Below are positions 10,401 through 17,191 of a stretch of DNA of 64,000 bases, one piece after another. The stretch's first letter is position 1. Every line of letters starts with the position of its first letter. Origin of the DNA: Maribacter spongiicola (GTDB lineage: Bacteria > Bacteroidota > Bacteroidia > Flavobacteriales > Flavobacteriaceae); the NCBI RefSeq assembly GCF_004364165.1, contig NZ_SOAY01000010.1, positions 1,763,098 to 1,827,097 of the forward strand, given 5' to 3'. A program made the position numbers and the translations under genes. The notes under the pieces were generated by a model. That model did no database searches. It saw only the letters and a list, made by a program, of their open reading frames with translations, and had not been told where the DNA came from.

Positions 10401-10831
10401 TTGGAACCTGACAACGTTCTGTCATATTCAGAAGCTGTCACTTCTAAAGTTTCATTATTTGCAAAACGCTTGGCAGTTTCCTTCACAACAGCAAAAGCTT
10501 CTGGAAGTATTTTATTTAAAGTCTCTTCAGAAATGGTATAAGATTCTTCTTTTAATCTATCTATTTCAGTGTAAATATCTTCATTTTTGTCAATGTCGGT
10601 AGAGTTTTTAACCTCTTCTTCTAAAGCACTTATTTGATCTGTTTTTTCTTTAATAGATTCTTGAATAGCCTTCTTGAAATCTATTGTTTTCTGCCTAAGT
10701 TCGTCGTGACTTAGGGATTCTAACTTCGATTCGAATGACTTTATTTGGTCTACTAAAGGCTGTAATTCCTTTACGTCTTTTTGTGACTTATCACCAACGA
10801 ATGCCTTTAGGATGGAATTAATGAAACTCAT
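7472..10831 (-). CDS. secA: Preprotein translocase ATPase SecA
   Basis: Motor ATPase that drives secretory proteins through SecYEG. At 1119 residues it is longer than the about 900 of E. coli SecA; the extra length is largely an insertion between the first nucleotide-binding domain and the later helicase region, common in Bacteroidota. Visible motifs are MQTGEGKTL (Walker A), [16 protein letters not shown], the preprotein-binding region, [12 protein letters not shown] and [12 protein letters not shown]. The C-terminus ends [16 protein letters not shown]...WVLTQD and lacks the cysteine-rich zinc/SecB-binding motif of many SecAs. A candidate -7 box lies 150 bases upstream and a strong terminator follows. 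Confidence 0.98.
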   Translation of the reverse strand: MSFINSILKAFVGDKSQKDVKELQPLVDQIKSFESKLESLSHDELRQKTIDFKKAIQESIKEKTDQISALEEEVKNSTDIDKNEDIYTEIDRLKEESYTISEETLNKILPEAFAVVKETAKRFANNETLEVTASEYDRTLSGSKDYVTLEGAKAIWKNSWDAAGKEVTWDMVHYDVQLIGGIAMHQGKIAEMQTGEGKTLVATLPLYLNALSGNGAHLVTVNDYLAKRDSAWMAPIFQFHGLSVDCIDYHRPNSDGRRAAYNADITYGTNNEFGFDYLRDNMAHTPKDLVQRPHNYAMVDEVDSVLVDDARTPLIISGPVPEGDRHEFNELKPKVDEIVRKQRQHLTGVLAEAKKLIAEGDTKEGGFLLLRVYRGLPKNKALIKFLSEEGVKQLLQKTENYYMQDNNREMPVVDEDLLFVIDEKNNQIELTDKGVNYISGEQDKDFFVMPDIGGEIAKIENQNLEIEKEAELKEELFKDFTIKSERIHTMSQLLKAYTLFEKDTEYVVMDNKVMIVDEQTGRIMDGRRYSDGLHQAIEAKENVKIEALTQTFATVTLQNYFRMYSKLAGMTGTAVTEAGEFWEIYKLDVMEIPTNRPIAREDKNDLIYKTKREKYNAIIEEVTKISQSGRPVLIGTTSVEISELLSKLLSVRKVPHNVLNAKLHKKEADVVAEAGNAGIVTIATNMAGRGTDIKLSDAVKKAGGLAIIGTERHDSRRVDRQLRGRSGRQGDPGSSQFYVSLEDNLMRLFGSDRVAKMMDKMGLEDGEVIQHSMMTKSIERAQKKVEENNFGVRKRLLEYDDVMNAQREVVYKRRRHALQGERLKLDIANMVYDTCEVIVESNKAASDFKNLEFELIKYFSITSPVDEAEFGKMTAQEITGKIYKAAYEYYNDKMERNAAAAFPVIKKVHEDNANNFERIVVPFTDGIKSLNVVTNLQEAYDSNGKQLITDFEKNISLAIIDDSWKTHLRKMDELKQSVQLAVHEQKDPLLIYKFEAFELFKSMIEKVNKDVVSFLFKGELPSENPNAIQEERKVQRKENLQTTKEEIPNSDELAARSRAVSQNQAERPAVTETITREQPKIGRNERVTIKNVMSGESKTVKFKQAEPLLQNGSWVLTQD

Positions 10832-10985
10832 ATATTTTAAACTATTAGAATTGAAACTTTTCTGACTATTATTCTAGCAAGAATAACTTTCAAAATATTT
10901 TATATTCGACAATTATAATCGATGCTGTTTAAGAGCAAAAGGTATTCCAGTCTTGATAATTGGACAGTTTAACCTAATAACCTGC

Positions 10986-10993
10986 CAAAATTA
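10986..10993 (-). promoter_or_regulatory. Candidate -7 box of secA
   Basis: On the minus strand TAATTTTG matches TAnnTTTG, just after the terminator of the upstream DUF2795 gene. It implies a leader of about 150 nt before secA. No TTTG -33 box is seen at the right distance. Confidence 0.35.
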
Positions 10994-10996
10994 CAT

Positions 10997-11024
10997 AAAA
11001 AAAAAGCCTCCGAAGAGACTTTTT
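10997..11024 (-). terminator. Terminator of the DUF2795 gene
   Basis: Minus strand: AGTCTC-TTCG-GAGGCT followed by more than eight T. The UUCG tetraloop and the long U-run make this a convincing intrinsic terminator, 24 bases after the stop codon. Confidence 0.88.
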
Positions 11025-11047
11025 AGTAGTTATTATAATATCGAATA

Positions 11048-11272
11048 TTAATATTCGTCCTCGTTCCAGAGGTAGTCTTCTTCCGTTGGATAGTCAGGCC
11101 AGATCTCTTCGATAGATTCATATATTTCGCCACCTTCTTCTTCCATAGATTGTAAATTTTCTACGACTTCAAGAGGGGCTCCAGTTCTGATGGAGTAATC
11201 TATTAACTCATCTTTACTTGCCGGCCAAGGTGCATCACTTAAATAAGATGCTAATTCTAATGTCCAATACAT
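11048..11272 (-). CDS. DUF2795 family protein (74 aa)
   Basis: Small acidic cytoplasmic protein. Residues 8-44 (ASYLSDAPWPASKDELIDYSIRTGAPLEVVENLQSM, given here in part) form the DUF2795 helical domain; the tail is rich in Glu, Asp, Trp and Tyr (EEIWPDYPTEEDYLWNEDEY). In Flavobacteriaceae this gene commonly sits beside secA. It has its own well-formed promoter (11299-11328) and its own terminator, so it is a monocistronic, probably highly expressed gene. The molecular role is unknown. Confidence 0.88.
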   Translation of the reverse strand: MYWTLELASYLSDAPWPASKDELIDYSIRTGAPLEVVENLQSMEEEGGEIYESIEEIWPDYPTEEDYLWNEDEY

Positions 11273-11298
11273 AGTAATAGTTTAATTTTAATTTTTTG

Positions 11299-11328
11299 CA
11301 AAAGTAATTTTTAAATTGAGACAGCAAA
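11299..11328 (-). promoter_or_regulatory. Promoter of the DUF2795 gene
   Basis: Minus strand TTTG (11325-11328), 18-bp spacer, TACTTTTG (11299-11306). Both boxes match the Bacteroidota consensus exactly, 26 bases before the ATG. This is among the best promoters in the window. Confidence 0.75.
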
Positions 11329-11406
11329 GAAATTAATAATAAATTTCATATTTATCTCGTACTTTTTTTGCATTTGTTTATTGATAACGAATAAATTACA
11401 GAATTA

Positions 11407-11982
11407 TTAGTCCTTTTTTTTAGGAATCCATTTTATTTCATCCGCCTGTAAATCATAAGACAATTTTCGTGCAAATACAAAAAGATAATCTGAAAGCCTA
11501 TTAATAAAAGATAGCACATTTTTATCAAATGGCTCATCTTGAAATAATAAAGTTGAAATACGTTCTGCTCTTCTACAAACGGTACGCGCAATATGACAGT
11601 ATGACACTGTTGTATGACCGCCAGGAAGAATAAAATGGGTCATTGGCGGTAATTTACGATCCATTTCATCTATAGCTTGTTCTAAAAAATTGATTTCAAT
11701 AGTGCCTACTTTGATTATTTTTAATCGCTCTTCACCATTTTTTAGTATTTCTTTTTCTGGATCGGTGGCCAAAATAGCGCCTATAGCAAATAAATGCTCT
11801 TGAATGGCAGTAAGTTGTTGCTTGTAAGTAGGGGAGATGTCTTGATCTCTAATAAGACCTAGCCAAGAATTTAATTCATCGACCGTACCATAGCTATCGA
11901 TTCGAATGTGATGTTTAGGTACACGAGTGCCTCCAAAAAGTCCGGTAGTGCCGTCATCTCCTGTTTTGGTATATATTTTCAT
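11407..11982 (-). CDS. Cob(I)yrinic acid a,c-diamide adenosyltransferase (PduO type)
   Basis: Transfers the adenosyl group of ATP to cob(I)alamin to make adenosylcobalamin; 191 residues is the family length. The N-terminal ATP-binding loop KIYTKTGDDGTTGLFGGTRV is present, as are SYGTVDELNSWLG, FILPGG, CRRAER and NRLSDYLFVFAR. Adenosylcobalamin is also the ligand expected for the CarH-like regulator at 55.8-56.7 kb and may serve B12-dependent enzymes, so the gene links to other parts of the window only by cofactor. It is the last gene of a three-gene run with the 48-aa ORF and the methyltransferase relative. Confidence 0.93.
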   Translation of the reverse strand: MKIYTKTGDDGTTGLFGGTRVPKHHIRIDSYGTVDELNSWLGLIRDQDISPTYKQQLTAIQEHLFAIGAILATDPEKEILKNGEERLKIIKVGTIEINFLEQAIDEMDRKLPPMTHFILPGGHTTVSYCHIARTVCRRAERISTLLFQDEPFDKNVLSFINRLSDYLFVFARKLSYDLQADEIKWIPKKKD

Positions 11983-12061
11983 TTTATAAATTGTAGAAAG
12001 TAGGGGTGTAGATTATTTGATAATAGATAGTGAGAATTATTGTGGTAAAAAAATAGCACGG

Positions 12062-12208
12062 TTAATTCTCTTTCTTGTCCTTACGTTCGTAATCTCCCAT
12101 GAATTTTCTTGATTTTCGCTCGCTAGATTTACCTTTACTGGTAATACGTATAGCTAAGTAAATAGCAAAAACGACACCTAGGGTAATATAAATTGTATTA
12201 CTGCTCAT
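12062..12208 (-). CDS. Small membrane protein, 48 aa
   Basis: ATG at 12208, stop at 12062. The N-terminus SSNTIYITLGVVFAIYLAI is one membrane segment, followed by a hydrophilic basic tail (RKSRKFMGDYERKDKKEN). It lies 30 bases after the methyltransferase relative and 79 bases before the adenosyltransferase gene, same strand, so it is probably cotranscribed. No family is assigned; the composition and position make it likely real. Confidence 0.6.
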   Translation of the reverse strand: MSSNTIYITLGVVFAIYLAIRITSKGKSSERKSRKFMGDYERKDKKEN

Positions 12209-12238
12209 TAAAAATTGCTTTAGTCTAAAATTACTGGT

Positions 12239-12748
12239 TTATATCCGTATTTTAAAATCTTCGTTTACTTGTTCTTTTCTAAAAAATAGGGCTCCGCAAT
12301 AAAACATATCTATAGAAACACTAACGTGCTTTAATTCTTTAAGAAGTTTCCATGTTTTAAAGTTTTCACTACTGGTGTGTATGCCATCTAAAAGTAACAT
12401 ACAATCATTTGACAAAGTGTTGATATCTATATTAGTGTCACCAAAATCAGATATGCTACAAACGATAATATCGGCACTATGTTCTGTGATTGAAATGCTT
12501 GCGTAGTGTTGTTTTATAATTTCTTCGGATGTTTTAAAATCCCCTATTAGACGTATGGAATTGTATTTAAAATAGGCAATACTTTTAATTAGCACCTTTA
12601 GGGTTGCCGGAAGCTTTAATTCTTTTTTCTGATAAAGGCACTTGGTAATATAATCATACACGAAAGGGGAATGAATTCCGTGCTGATTGTTTGAAGTAAG
12701 AAGAAATTTAATATGAGATATAAAACGAAACACTAATTGCTTTTTCAA
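12239..12748 (-). CDS. Shortened relative of a flavobacterial SAM methyltransferase
   Basis: The two ends match a flavobacterial class I methyltransferase family: near the N-terminus SNNQHGIHSPFVYDYITKCLY, and at the C-terminus VSVSIDMFYCGALFFRKEQ followed by FKIRI. From memory, full members are about 240-270 residues and carry a GxGS/GTSxG SAM-binding loop in between; this protein has only 169 residues and the loop is missing. The frame is intact, and the remaining core keeps a Rossmann-like strand pattern (IIVCSISDFGD, CMLLLDGIH). It is therefore probably not a methyltransferase now, or it is decaying. It starts the run leading to pduO. Confidence 0.65.
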   Translation of the reverse strand: MKKQLVFRFISHIKFLLTSNNQHGIHSPFVYDYITKCLYQKKELKLPATLKVLIKSIAYFKYNSIRLIGDFKTSEEIIKQHYASISITEHSADIIVCSISDFGDTNIDINTLSNDCMLLLDGIHTSSENFKTWKLLKELKHVSVSIDMFYCGALFFRKEQVNEDFKIRI

Positions 12749-12755
12749 ATTTTAG

Positions 12756-12763
12756 CAAAAGTA
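12756..12763 (-). promoter_or_regulatory. -7 box of the methyltransferase-relative gene
   Basis: Minus strand TACTTTTG, an exact TAnnTTTG match, ends 8 bases before the ATG at 12748. No TTTG -33 box is seen. The short distance implies a nearly leaderless transcript or a different start. Confidence 0.35.
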
Positions 12764-12772
12764 AAGATTATC

Positions 12773-12849
12773 ATTGAACTTGAGTTTGATTTTTAAACTT
12801 GAACTTGCCTTTTGAATTTGAACTTGATTCTTGAACTTGAACTTAAAAT
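12773..12849. repeat. Degenerate GAACTT repeat tract
   Basis: The hexamer-based pattern TTGAACTTGA recurs at least five times in this stretch, interrupted by variants such as TTGAATTTG and GAGTTTGA. A shorter version (GAGTTTGATTCTTGAACTTG) reappears at 13441, at the downstream edge of the second copy of the duplicated block. Units are too irregular and too close to be CRISPR. Confidence 0.7.
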
Positions 12850-12912
12850 GTAGGTAATGGTAAGAAATGGGGTAGGTATAGATTCGGGGAGAAAAGAGTA
12901 TTTATAATTGTA

Positions 12913-13173
12913 TTAAGAAAGTTTAGCGCTATTCAATTTAGTTGTGAATTCTAAAGCCTTGATTACTCTGTTGTTTTTGTTCTTATATAATCTAGCAACC
13001 TCGATTGTGTTTTCAGTTTCAATTGTTGGAACAACGATATCATTACTTTCAATTGTTTGAACCATCTCTACCTTTATAGTTTCGATCTCTAAAGAAACAT
13101 TCTCATTATTAGCTTGCGCTTGTACTAAGAAAGTAGAGAAGAAAAGAGCGGTTAAAAGAATAATTGATTTCAT
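12913..13173 (-). CDS. Small secreted protein, family member 2 (86 aa)
   Basis: Signal peptide MKSIILLTALFFSTFLVQAQ, then a mature part of about 66 residues: an acidic region with Glu/Val/Ile alternation (ENVSLEIETIKVEMVQTIE), then VARLYKNKNNRVIKALEF and a basic end. It differs from member 3 (13535-13795) at about seven positions and is more distant from member 1 (3806-4063). There are no cysteines and no known domain. The upstream element on the minus strand contains CCATTCGTCTATAG, and a -7-like TACTTTAG lies 18 bases before the start. The duplication suggests dosage or variation matters; the function is unknown. Confidence 0.72.
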   Translation of the reverse strand: MKSIILLTALFFSTFLVQAQANNENVSLEIETIKVEMVQTIESNDIVVPTIETENTIEVARLYKNKNNRVIKALEFTTKLNSAKLS

Positions 13174-13252
13174 AATATTTGTTTTACACTGCTAAAGTAC
13201 AGGCAAGCCCAAACATATTTTGCCGCTCGTCGTTGGGCGTCATTTAACTATA

Positions 13253-13261
13253 GACGAATGG
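13253..13261 (-). promoter_or_regulatory. CCATTCGTC element upstream of member 2
   Basis: Minus strand ACCATTCGTC followed by TATAGTTAAATG. Position by position it resembles the element before the response regulator (ACCATTCACC then GATAGTAAACTG at 62887). Only one good half-site is visible here; no 21-bp repeat partner is found. Confidence 0.35.
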
Positions 13262-13444
13262 TAAATAGGCTTCGGTTATTAAATTCATAGAAGGTGAAAA
13301 ATGAAGCAGATATAACATGTGATAGCAAGCTCAATAACCGAGAGTATAGGGGATGACAGCATTAGTTTTGTGATAAGTAAGCTATTTATAGCATGTATGC
13401 TATAAGGTTGAATGGTTATTAGAATGTGATTTATAAGTTTGAGT

Positions 13445-13887
13445 TTGATTCTTGAACTTGAACTTAAAAAGTAGATAATGGTAAGAAAAGGTGTAGGTAT
13501 AAAATTTGGGACGAAAAGGGTATTTAAAACAGTATTAAGAAAGTTTAGCGCTATTCAATTTTGTTGTGAATTTTAAAGCCTTGATAACTCTGTTGTTTTT
13601 GTTCTTGTACAATGTAGCAACTTCGATTGTGTTTTCAGTTTTGATTGTTGGAACAACAATATCATTACTTTCAATTGTTTGAACCATCTCTATTTGTATA
13701 GTTTCGATCTCTAAAGAAACATTCTCGTTGTTAGCTTGCGCTTTTACTAAGAAAGTAGAGAAGAAAAGAGCGGTTAAAAGAATAATAGATTTCATAATAT
13801 TTGTTTTACACTGCTAAAGTACAGGCAAGACCAAACATATTTCGCCGCTCGTCGTTGGGCGCCATTTAACTATAGACGAATGGTAAA
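13445..13887 (-). repeat. Tandem duplication, copy B
   Basis: Second copy of the block at 12824-13265. At its upstream edge it gains a perfect inverted repeat, TAGACGAATG (13873-13882) and CATTCGTCTA (13891-13900), which copy A lacks. Confidence 0.88.
13535..13795 (-). CDS. Small secreted protein, family member 3 (86 aa)
   Basis: Nearly identical to member 2. The signal peptide is MKSIILLTALFFSTFLVKAQ, and the changes include IKVE to IQIE, VARLY to VATLY and ALEF to ALKF. The substitutions keep the frame open and are mostly conservative, which argues that both copies are still under selection. It is upstream of member 2 on the same strand, separated by 361 bp that hold copy B's downstream edge, a spacer and copy A's upstream element. 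Function unknown; export is the only supported property. Confidence 0.72.
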   Translation of the reverse strand: MKSIILLTALFFSTFLVKAQANNENVSLEIETIQIEMVQTIESNDIVVPTIKTENTIEVATLYKNKNNRVIKALKFTTKLNSAKLS

Positions 13888-13900
13888 AATCATTCGTCTA
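13873..13900 (-). promoter_or_regulatory. Inverted repeat upstream of member 3
   Basis: TAGACGAATG and CATTCGTCTA are perfect 10-bp arms with an 8-bp spacer. The minus-strand reading of the first arm is the CCATTCGTC element shared with the other family members, so the second arm may be an additional, opposed half-site. Confidence 0.45.
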
Positions 13901-13950
13901 CGGTTAATGTAGTTGTAAAATGTATTCGCAAATTAACGTGTTAATAGGGT

Positions 13951-15822
13951 CTAGCCTTCCATTAATGCTGAAAGCTCAAACCATCGTTCAGTCTTGCTTT
14001 CAATAGTGTCGGTTACTTCTTTAAGTTCTATACCTAGGTCTTTAATATCATCACCACTTAATGAGTCATCGGTAAACTTCTCTTGTAGCGTAACTTTCTT
14101 TTTTTCTAATTTTTGAATTTCGCGCTCCAATTTTTTAAACTCCTGTTGATCTGCGTAAGATATTTTCGGAGAAGCATCTGGTTCTTTCCAACTAGTTTTA
14201 GGGGCACTTTGAACTTCTTTCTGTTCGCGTTTCTCTAATACCTGACTGTCTTCGTATGCTCTGTAATCTGAATAGTTACCAGGAAAATCTTCTACAACCG
14301 CATCACCTCTAAATACAAATAGGTGATCTACAATCTTATCCATAAAGTAACGGTCGTGAGATACTACCATTAGACACCCTTGAAAATCCATTAAAAAGCT
14401 TTCCAACACATTTAGCGTTACAATATCTAAATCGTTGGTAGGCTCATCTAATATTAAGAAATTCGGATTCTGAATTAATATGGTACATAAGTATAGTCGC
14501 TTACGCTCACCACCACTTAGTTTATCAACGAAATCGTATTGTTTTTTTCTATCGAATAGAAAACGTTCTAATAGTTGCTGTGCAGAAATCTGCCTGCCTT
14601 TCATTAGCGGAATGTAATCACCAAACTCACGAATAACATCAATTACTTTCTGACCTTCTTTTATTTCAATTCCTTTTTGGGTGTAATAACCGAACTTGAT
14701 CGTTTCACCTACAATTACCTTACCGCTATCTGGTTGGTCACGACCGCTTAATATATTTAAGAAGGTAGATTTACCGGTACCGTTTTTACCAATGATACCA
14801 ATTCGCTCTCCTTTTTGAAAAACATATTCGAACTTGTCTAGAATAGGTTTGTTAGGAAAGGACTTAGAAATCTTATGAAGTTCAAGTATTTTACTTCCTA
14901 CGCGTTCCATATTCAACTCTAGCTGAACTTGGTGGTCTTTTCTACGTTGACTTGCTTTGTCTTTGATTACTGCAAAGTCATCTATTCTCGATTTAGATTT
15001 TGTGGTACGGGCTTTTGGTTGCCTACGCATCCAATCTAACTCCTTTTTAAATAGTAATTCTGTCTTATGCTGTTCTGTGGCTTCTTGCTCTATACGGGCT
15101 TCTTTCTTTTCTAAATAGTAAGAGTAGTTTCCTTTATATGGATAAAGCTTTCCGTTTTCTAACTCAATAATTTCATTACATACACGCTCTAAAAAGTAAC
15201 GGTCGTGCGTTACCATAAATAAGGTCATGTTTTCTTTAGCAAAAAATTCTTCTAACCATTCGATCATTTCTAAATCTAAATGGTTGGTCGGTTCATCTAA
15301 AACTAAAAGGTCTGGTTTGTTAATTAGCGCATTGGCAAGTGCCAAACGTTTCTTTTGTCCACCAGATAGTTTACCTACTTTGGCATCTAAGTCATCTAGT
15401 TTTAGCTTCGAAAGAATCTGTTTGTACTGGGTTTCAAAATCCCACGCTTCAAAACGATCCATGGCATCAAATGCTTTTTGGTAGGCATCTGCATCTTCGG
15501 GGTTTAGTAATGCCTTTTCGTAATTGGCTAATACGGTCAATACTTCATTGTCTGAAGCGAAAATAGTTTCTTCTACAGTTAAGTTTGGATCCATTACCGG
15601 CTCTTGAGCCAAAAAGGAAACACGTGTAGATTTACGGTAGTTGACCTGACCAGAATCGGGAGTGTCGGCTCCTGATAATATATTAAGTATAGAAGTTTTT
15701 CCTGTACCGTTTTTAGCGATTAAAGCAATTTTTTGGTCTTTATTGATACCAAAAGAAAGGTTATCAAAAAGAACATTTTCGCCATAGGATTTCGAAATAT
15801 TTTCAACGGTAAGTAGATTCAT
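13951..15822 (-). CDS. ABC-F family ATPase (Uup/YheS-like)
   Basis: Soluble tandem-ATPase protein of 623 residues without membrane segments; ABC-F proteins act on the ribosome. Two full nucleotide-binding domains are seen: AKNGTGKTS with LSGGQKKR and LDEPTNHLDL, then GKNGTGKST with LSGGERKR and LDEPTNDLDI. A basic linker (RRQPKARTTKSKSR) lies between them, and the C-terminal about 80 residues form a coiled coil (KLEREIQKLEKKK) as in Uup. It starts 16 bases after the DUF4105 gene on the same strand, so the two are probably cotranscribed. Confidence 0.93.
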   Translation of the reverse strand: MNLLTVENISKSYGENVLFDNLSFGINKDQKIALIAKNGTGKTSILNILSGADTPDSGQVNYRKSTRVSFLAQEPVMDPNLTVEETIFASDNEVLTVLANYEKALLNPEDADAYQKAFDAMDRFEAWDFETQYKQILSKLKLDDLDAKVGKLSGGQKKRLALANALINKPDLLVLDEPTNHLDLEMIEWLEEFFAKENMTLFMVTHDRYFLERVCNEIIELENGKLYPYKGNYSYYLEKKEARIEQEATEQHKTELLFKKELDWMRRQPKARTTKSKSRIDDFAVIKDKASQRRKDHQVQLELNMERVGSKILELHKISKSFPNKPILDKFEYVFQKGERIGIIGKNGTGKSTFLNILSGRDQPDSGKVIVGETIKFGYYTQKGIEIKEGQKVIDVIREFGDYIPLMKGRQISAQQLLERFLFDRKKQYDFVDKLSGGERKRLYLCTILIQNPNFLILDEPTNDLDIVTLNVLESFLMDFQGCLMVVSHDRYFMDKIVDHLFVFRGDAVVEDFPGNYSDYRAYEDSQVLEKREQKEVQSAPKTSWKEPDASPKISYADQQEFKKLEREIQKLEKKKVTLQEKFTDDSLSGDDIKDLGIELKEVTDTIESKTERWFELSALMEG

Positions 15823-15838
15823 GTAAAGTAACTTGATT

Positions 15839-17020
15839 TTATTTTTTCGTTAGATGCTTACTTTTAAAATAATAGATCAGATATAAATAACGAATAGCTA
15901 ATGCTAGTAATACAATGATTAATAATATGGAAAACACTTGAATTTTAAACATCCACAATATACAAGTGATGCCAAGTAATATGGTTAAAAATATGATGTA
16001 AGTGATCATCCATGCCGGAATCTGCTTTTTGATCATCATAAATGCGATTACTATATTCGGGGCAAATGCCCACAGCGAATTAAAGTTTGCTTTGGTAGCC
16101 AAATGATCTGTACCAAACCAAAGAAATAAAATTAGAATACCTGCTAACCCAGTAACCGCGAATAGTCCGAAATCCAACCATTTATTTCTTCGCAGGTTTT
16201 TATAATCGGTATAGGTGATATAGCATACTAAAACTAGCAGAATACTAAGCCAAAATAAAGGAGTCAAAAATATTAAAGAGCGATATTCTTGTTCTGCAAT
16301 ATCTAAAATAACAGATTCTTTTTTGACTATCGGCTTACCGTCTAGTGTAGTATGTTTCATTTGCTCATACACGTAAATTGGTAAGAACAAATGCTCGTAT
16401 GGCGTTGCTTCTCTATCAATTACGGAAGCTAACGCAAGGTCTATGCCGAAATTGGACCATGAATTCGGATTCAGTTTTAAACGAATCAACTCTCTAAATG
16501 TTAACTGCTCTTCTAAGTGGTTATAATCGAATTTAAAGGTATTGCCCAAAGTTTTTTCAAATACCATAGGTATTCTAGTGGCACAATTATCAAATAAGAA
16601 ATCGTATTTATATTTCTTGTTTTCGGGCAGTAAGTTGTGTTCTAGAAAAGTGATAATATTATTGCGCTGTTCTAAATTGACATCTAGCTCTTGTTCCCTT
16701 ATCCATCGTTTTTCTTGTTGGTAAGAGTATTCAAAATACTTGAACGGAATTCTAGAAATGGTGTATGATAGTTTACCTCTAGTGAAATTCAGATAAAAAT
16801 TCGGGTCGTCAAAATCATAGTTTCCGTAACCGTATACTTCATCAATACCTAAAGTAGGATCTTGCAAGCGAATGGCGCTATGTCCGAATTTGGCTGCTAA
16901 ATCTTCACCAGTACCTACGGTCAATAAGCTGATCTTTGATAATGGAGATAGTTGTACATTTTGAGAATGTCCCCAAAATGCAGTAAAAAGTAGAATTAAA
17001 AACGTGATTATTCTGAACAT
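15839..17020 (-). CDS. DUF4105 domain membrane protein (Lnb-like N-terminal domain)
   Basis: The Met at 17020 begins a signal peptide (MFRIITFLILLFTAFWGHSQ); the frame is open upstream to 17047 but that adds an unlikely leader. Residues 25 to about 240 form the periplasmic DUF4105 domain, with GEDLAAKFGHSAIRL, YGNYDFDDPNFYLNFTRGKL and FLFDNCATR; the His and Cys in these segments are the conserved candidates for catalysis. The domain is related to Lnb lipoprotein transacylase domains. The C-terminal part has four to five membrane helices. The function in Bacteroidota is not established. Confidence 0.85.
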   Translation of the reverse strand: MFRIITFLILLFTAFWGHSQNVQLSPLSKISLLTVGTGEDLAAKFGHSAIRLQDPTLGIDEVYGYGNYDFDDPNFYLNFTRGKLSYTISRIPFKYFEYSYQQEKRWIREQELDVNLEQRNNIITFLEHNLLPENKKYKYDFLFDNCATRIPMVFEKTLGNTFKFDYNHLEEQLTFRELIRLKLNPNSWSNFGIDLALASVIDREATPYEHLFLPIYVYEQMKHTTLDGKPIVKKESVILDIAEQEYRSLIFLTPLFWLSILLVLVCYITYTDYKNLRRNKWLDFGLFAVTGLAGILILFLWFGTDHLATKANFNSLWAFAPNIVIAFMMIKKQIPAWMITYIIFLTILLGITCILWMFKIQVFSILLIIVLLALAIRYLYLIYYFKSKHLTKK

Positions 17021-17139
17021 ACTTTTACTAGCGCATAGCAGCTGCAAAGATGCGAATAATAACAGACTTCACAGATATTGGTTTTTTATAATTTTATGGA
17101 GATTAACTATTTATTTAATATGCTCTTTTCCAGAAATAT

Positions 17140-17166
17140 AAAAGCCACCTCTAAAGATGGCTTTTT
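17140..17166 (-). terminator. Terminator of pyruvate carboxylase
   Basis: Minus strand AAAGCCATC-TTTAGA-GGTGGCTTTT, a 9-bp stem with one G-T pair, followed by a short T-run; 26 bases after the stop. Confidence 0.75.
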
Positions 17167-17191
17167 AAATACATTAAATTGATTTCAATTG

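Larger units (their letters stand above)
12824..13265 (-). repeat. Tandem duplication, copy A
   Basis: About 440 bp, including the whole mini-protein gene, its upstream element and about 90 bp downstream, is repeated at 13445-13887 with an offset of 621-622 bp and only scattered substitutions. The two copies are separated by about 180 bp of unrelated sequence. Confidence 0.88.

Noticed and set aside
12773-12849. GAACTT-rich repeats as a CRISPR array
   Set aside because: Units are about 6-12 bp, irregular, without unique spacers of constant length, and no cas gene is nearby.
13174-13534. A further small gene between the duplicated mini-protein genes
   Set aside because: I found no frame longer than about 30 codons with a credible start; the segment is explained by duplicated flanks and a spacer.
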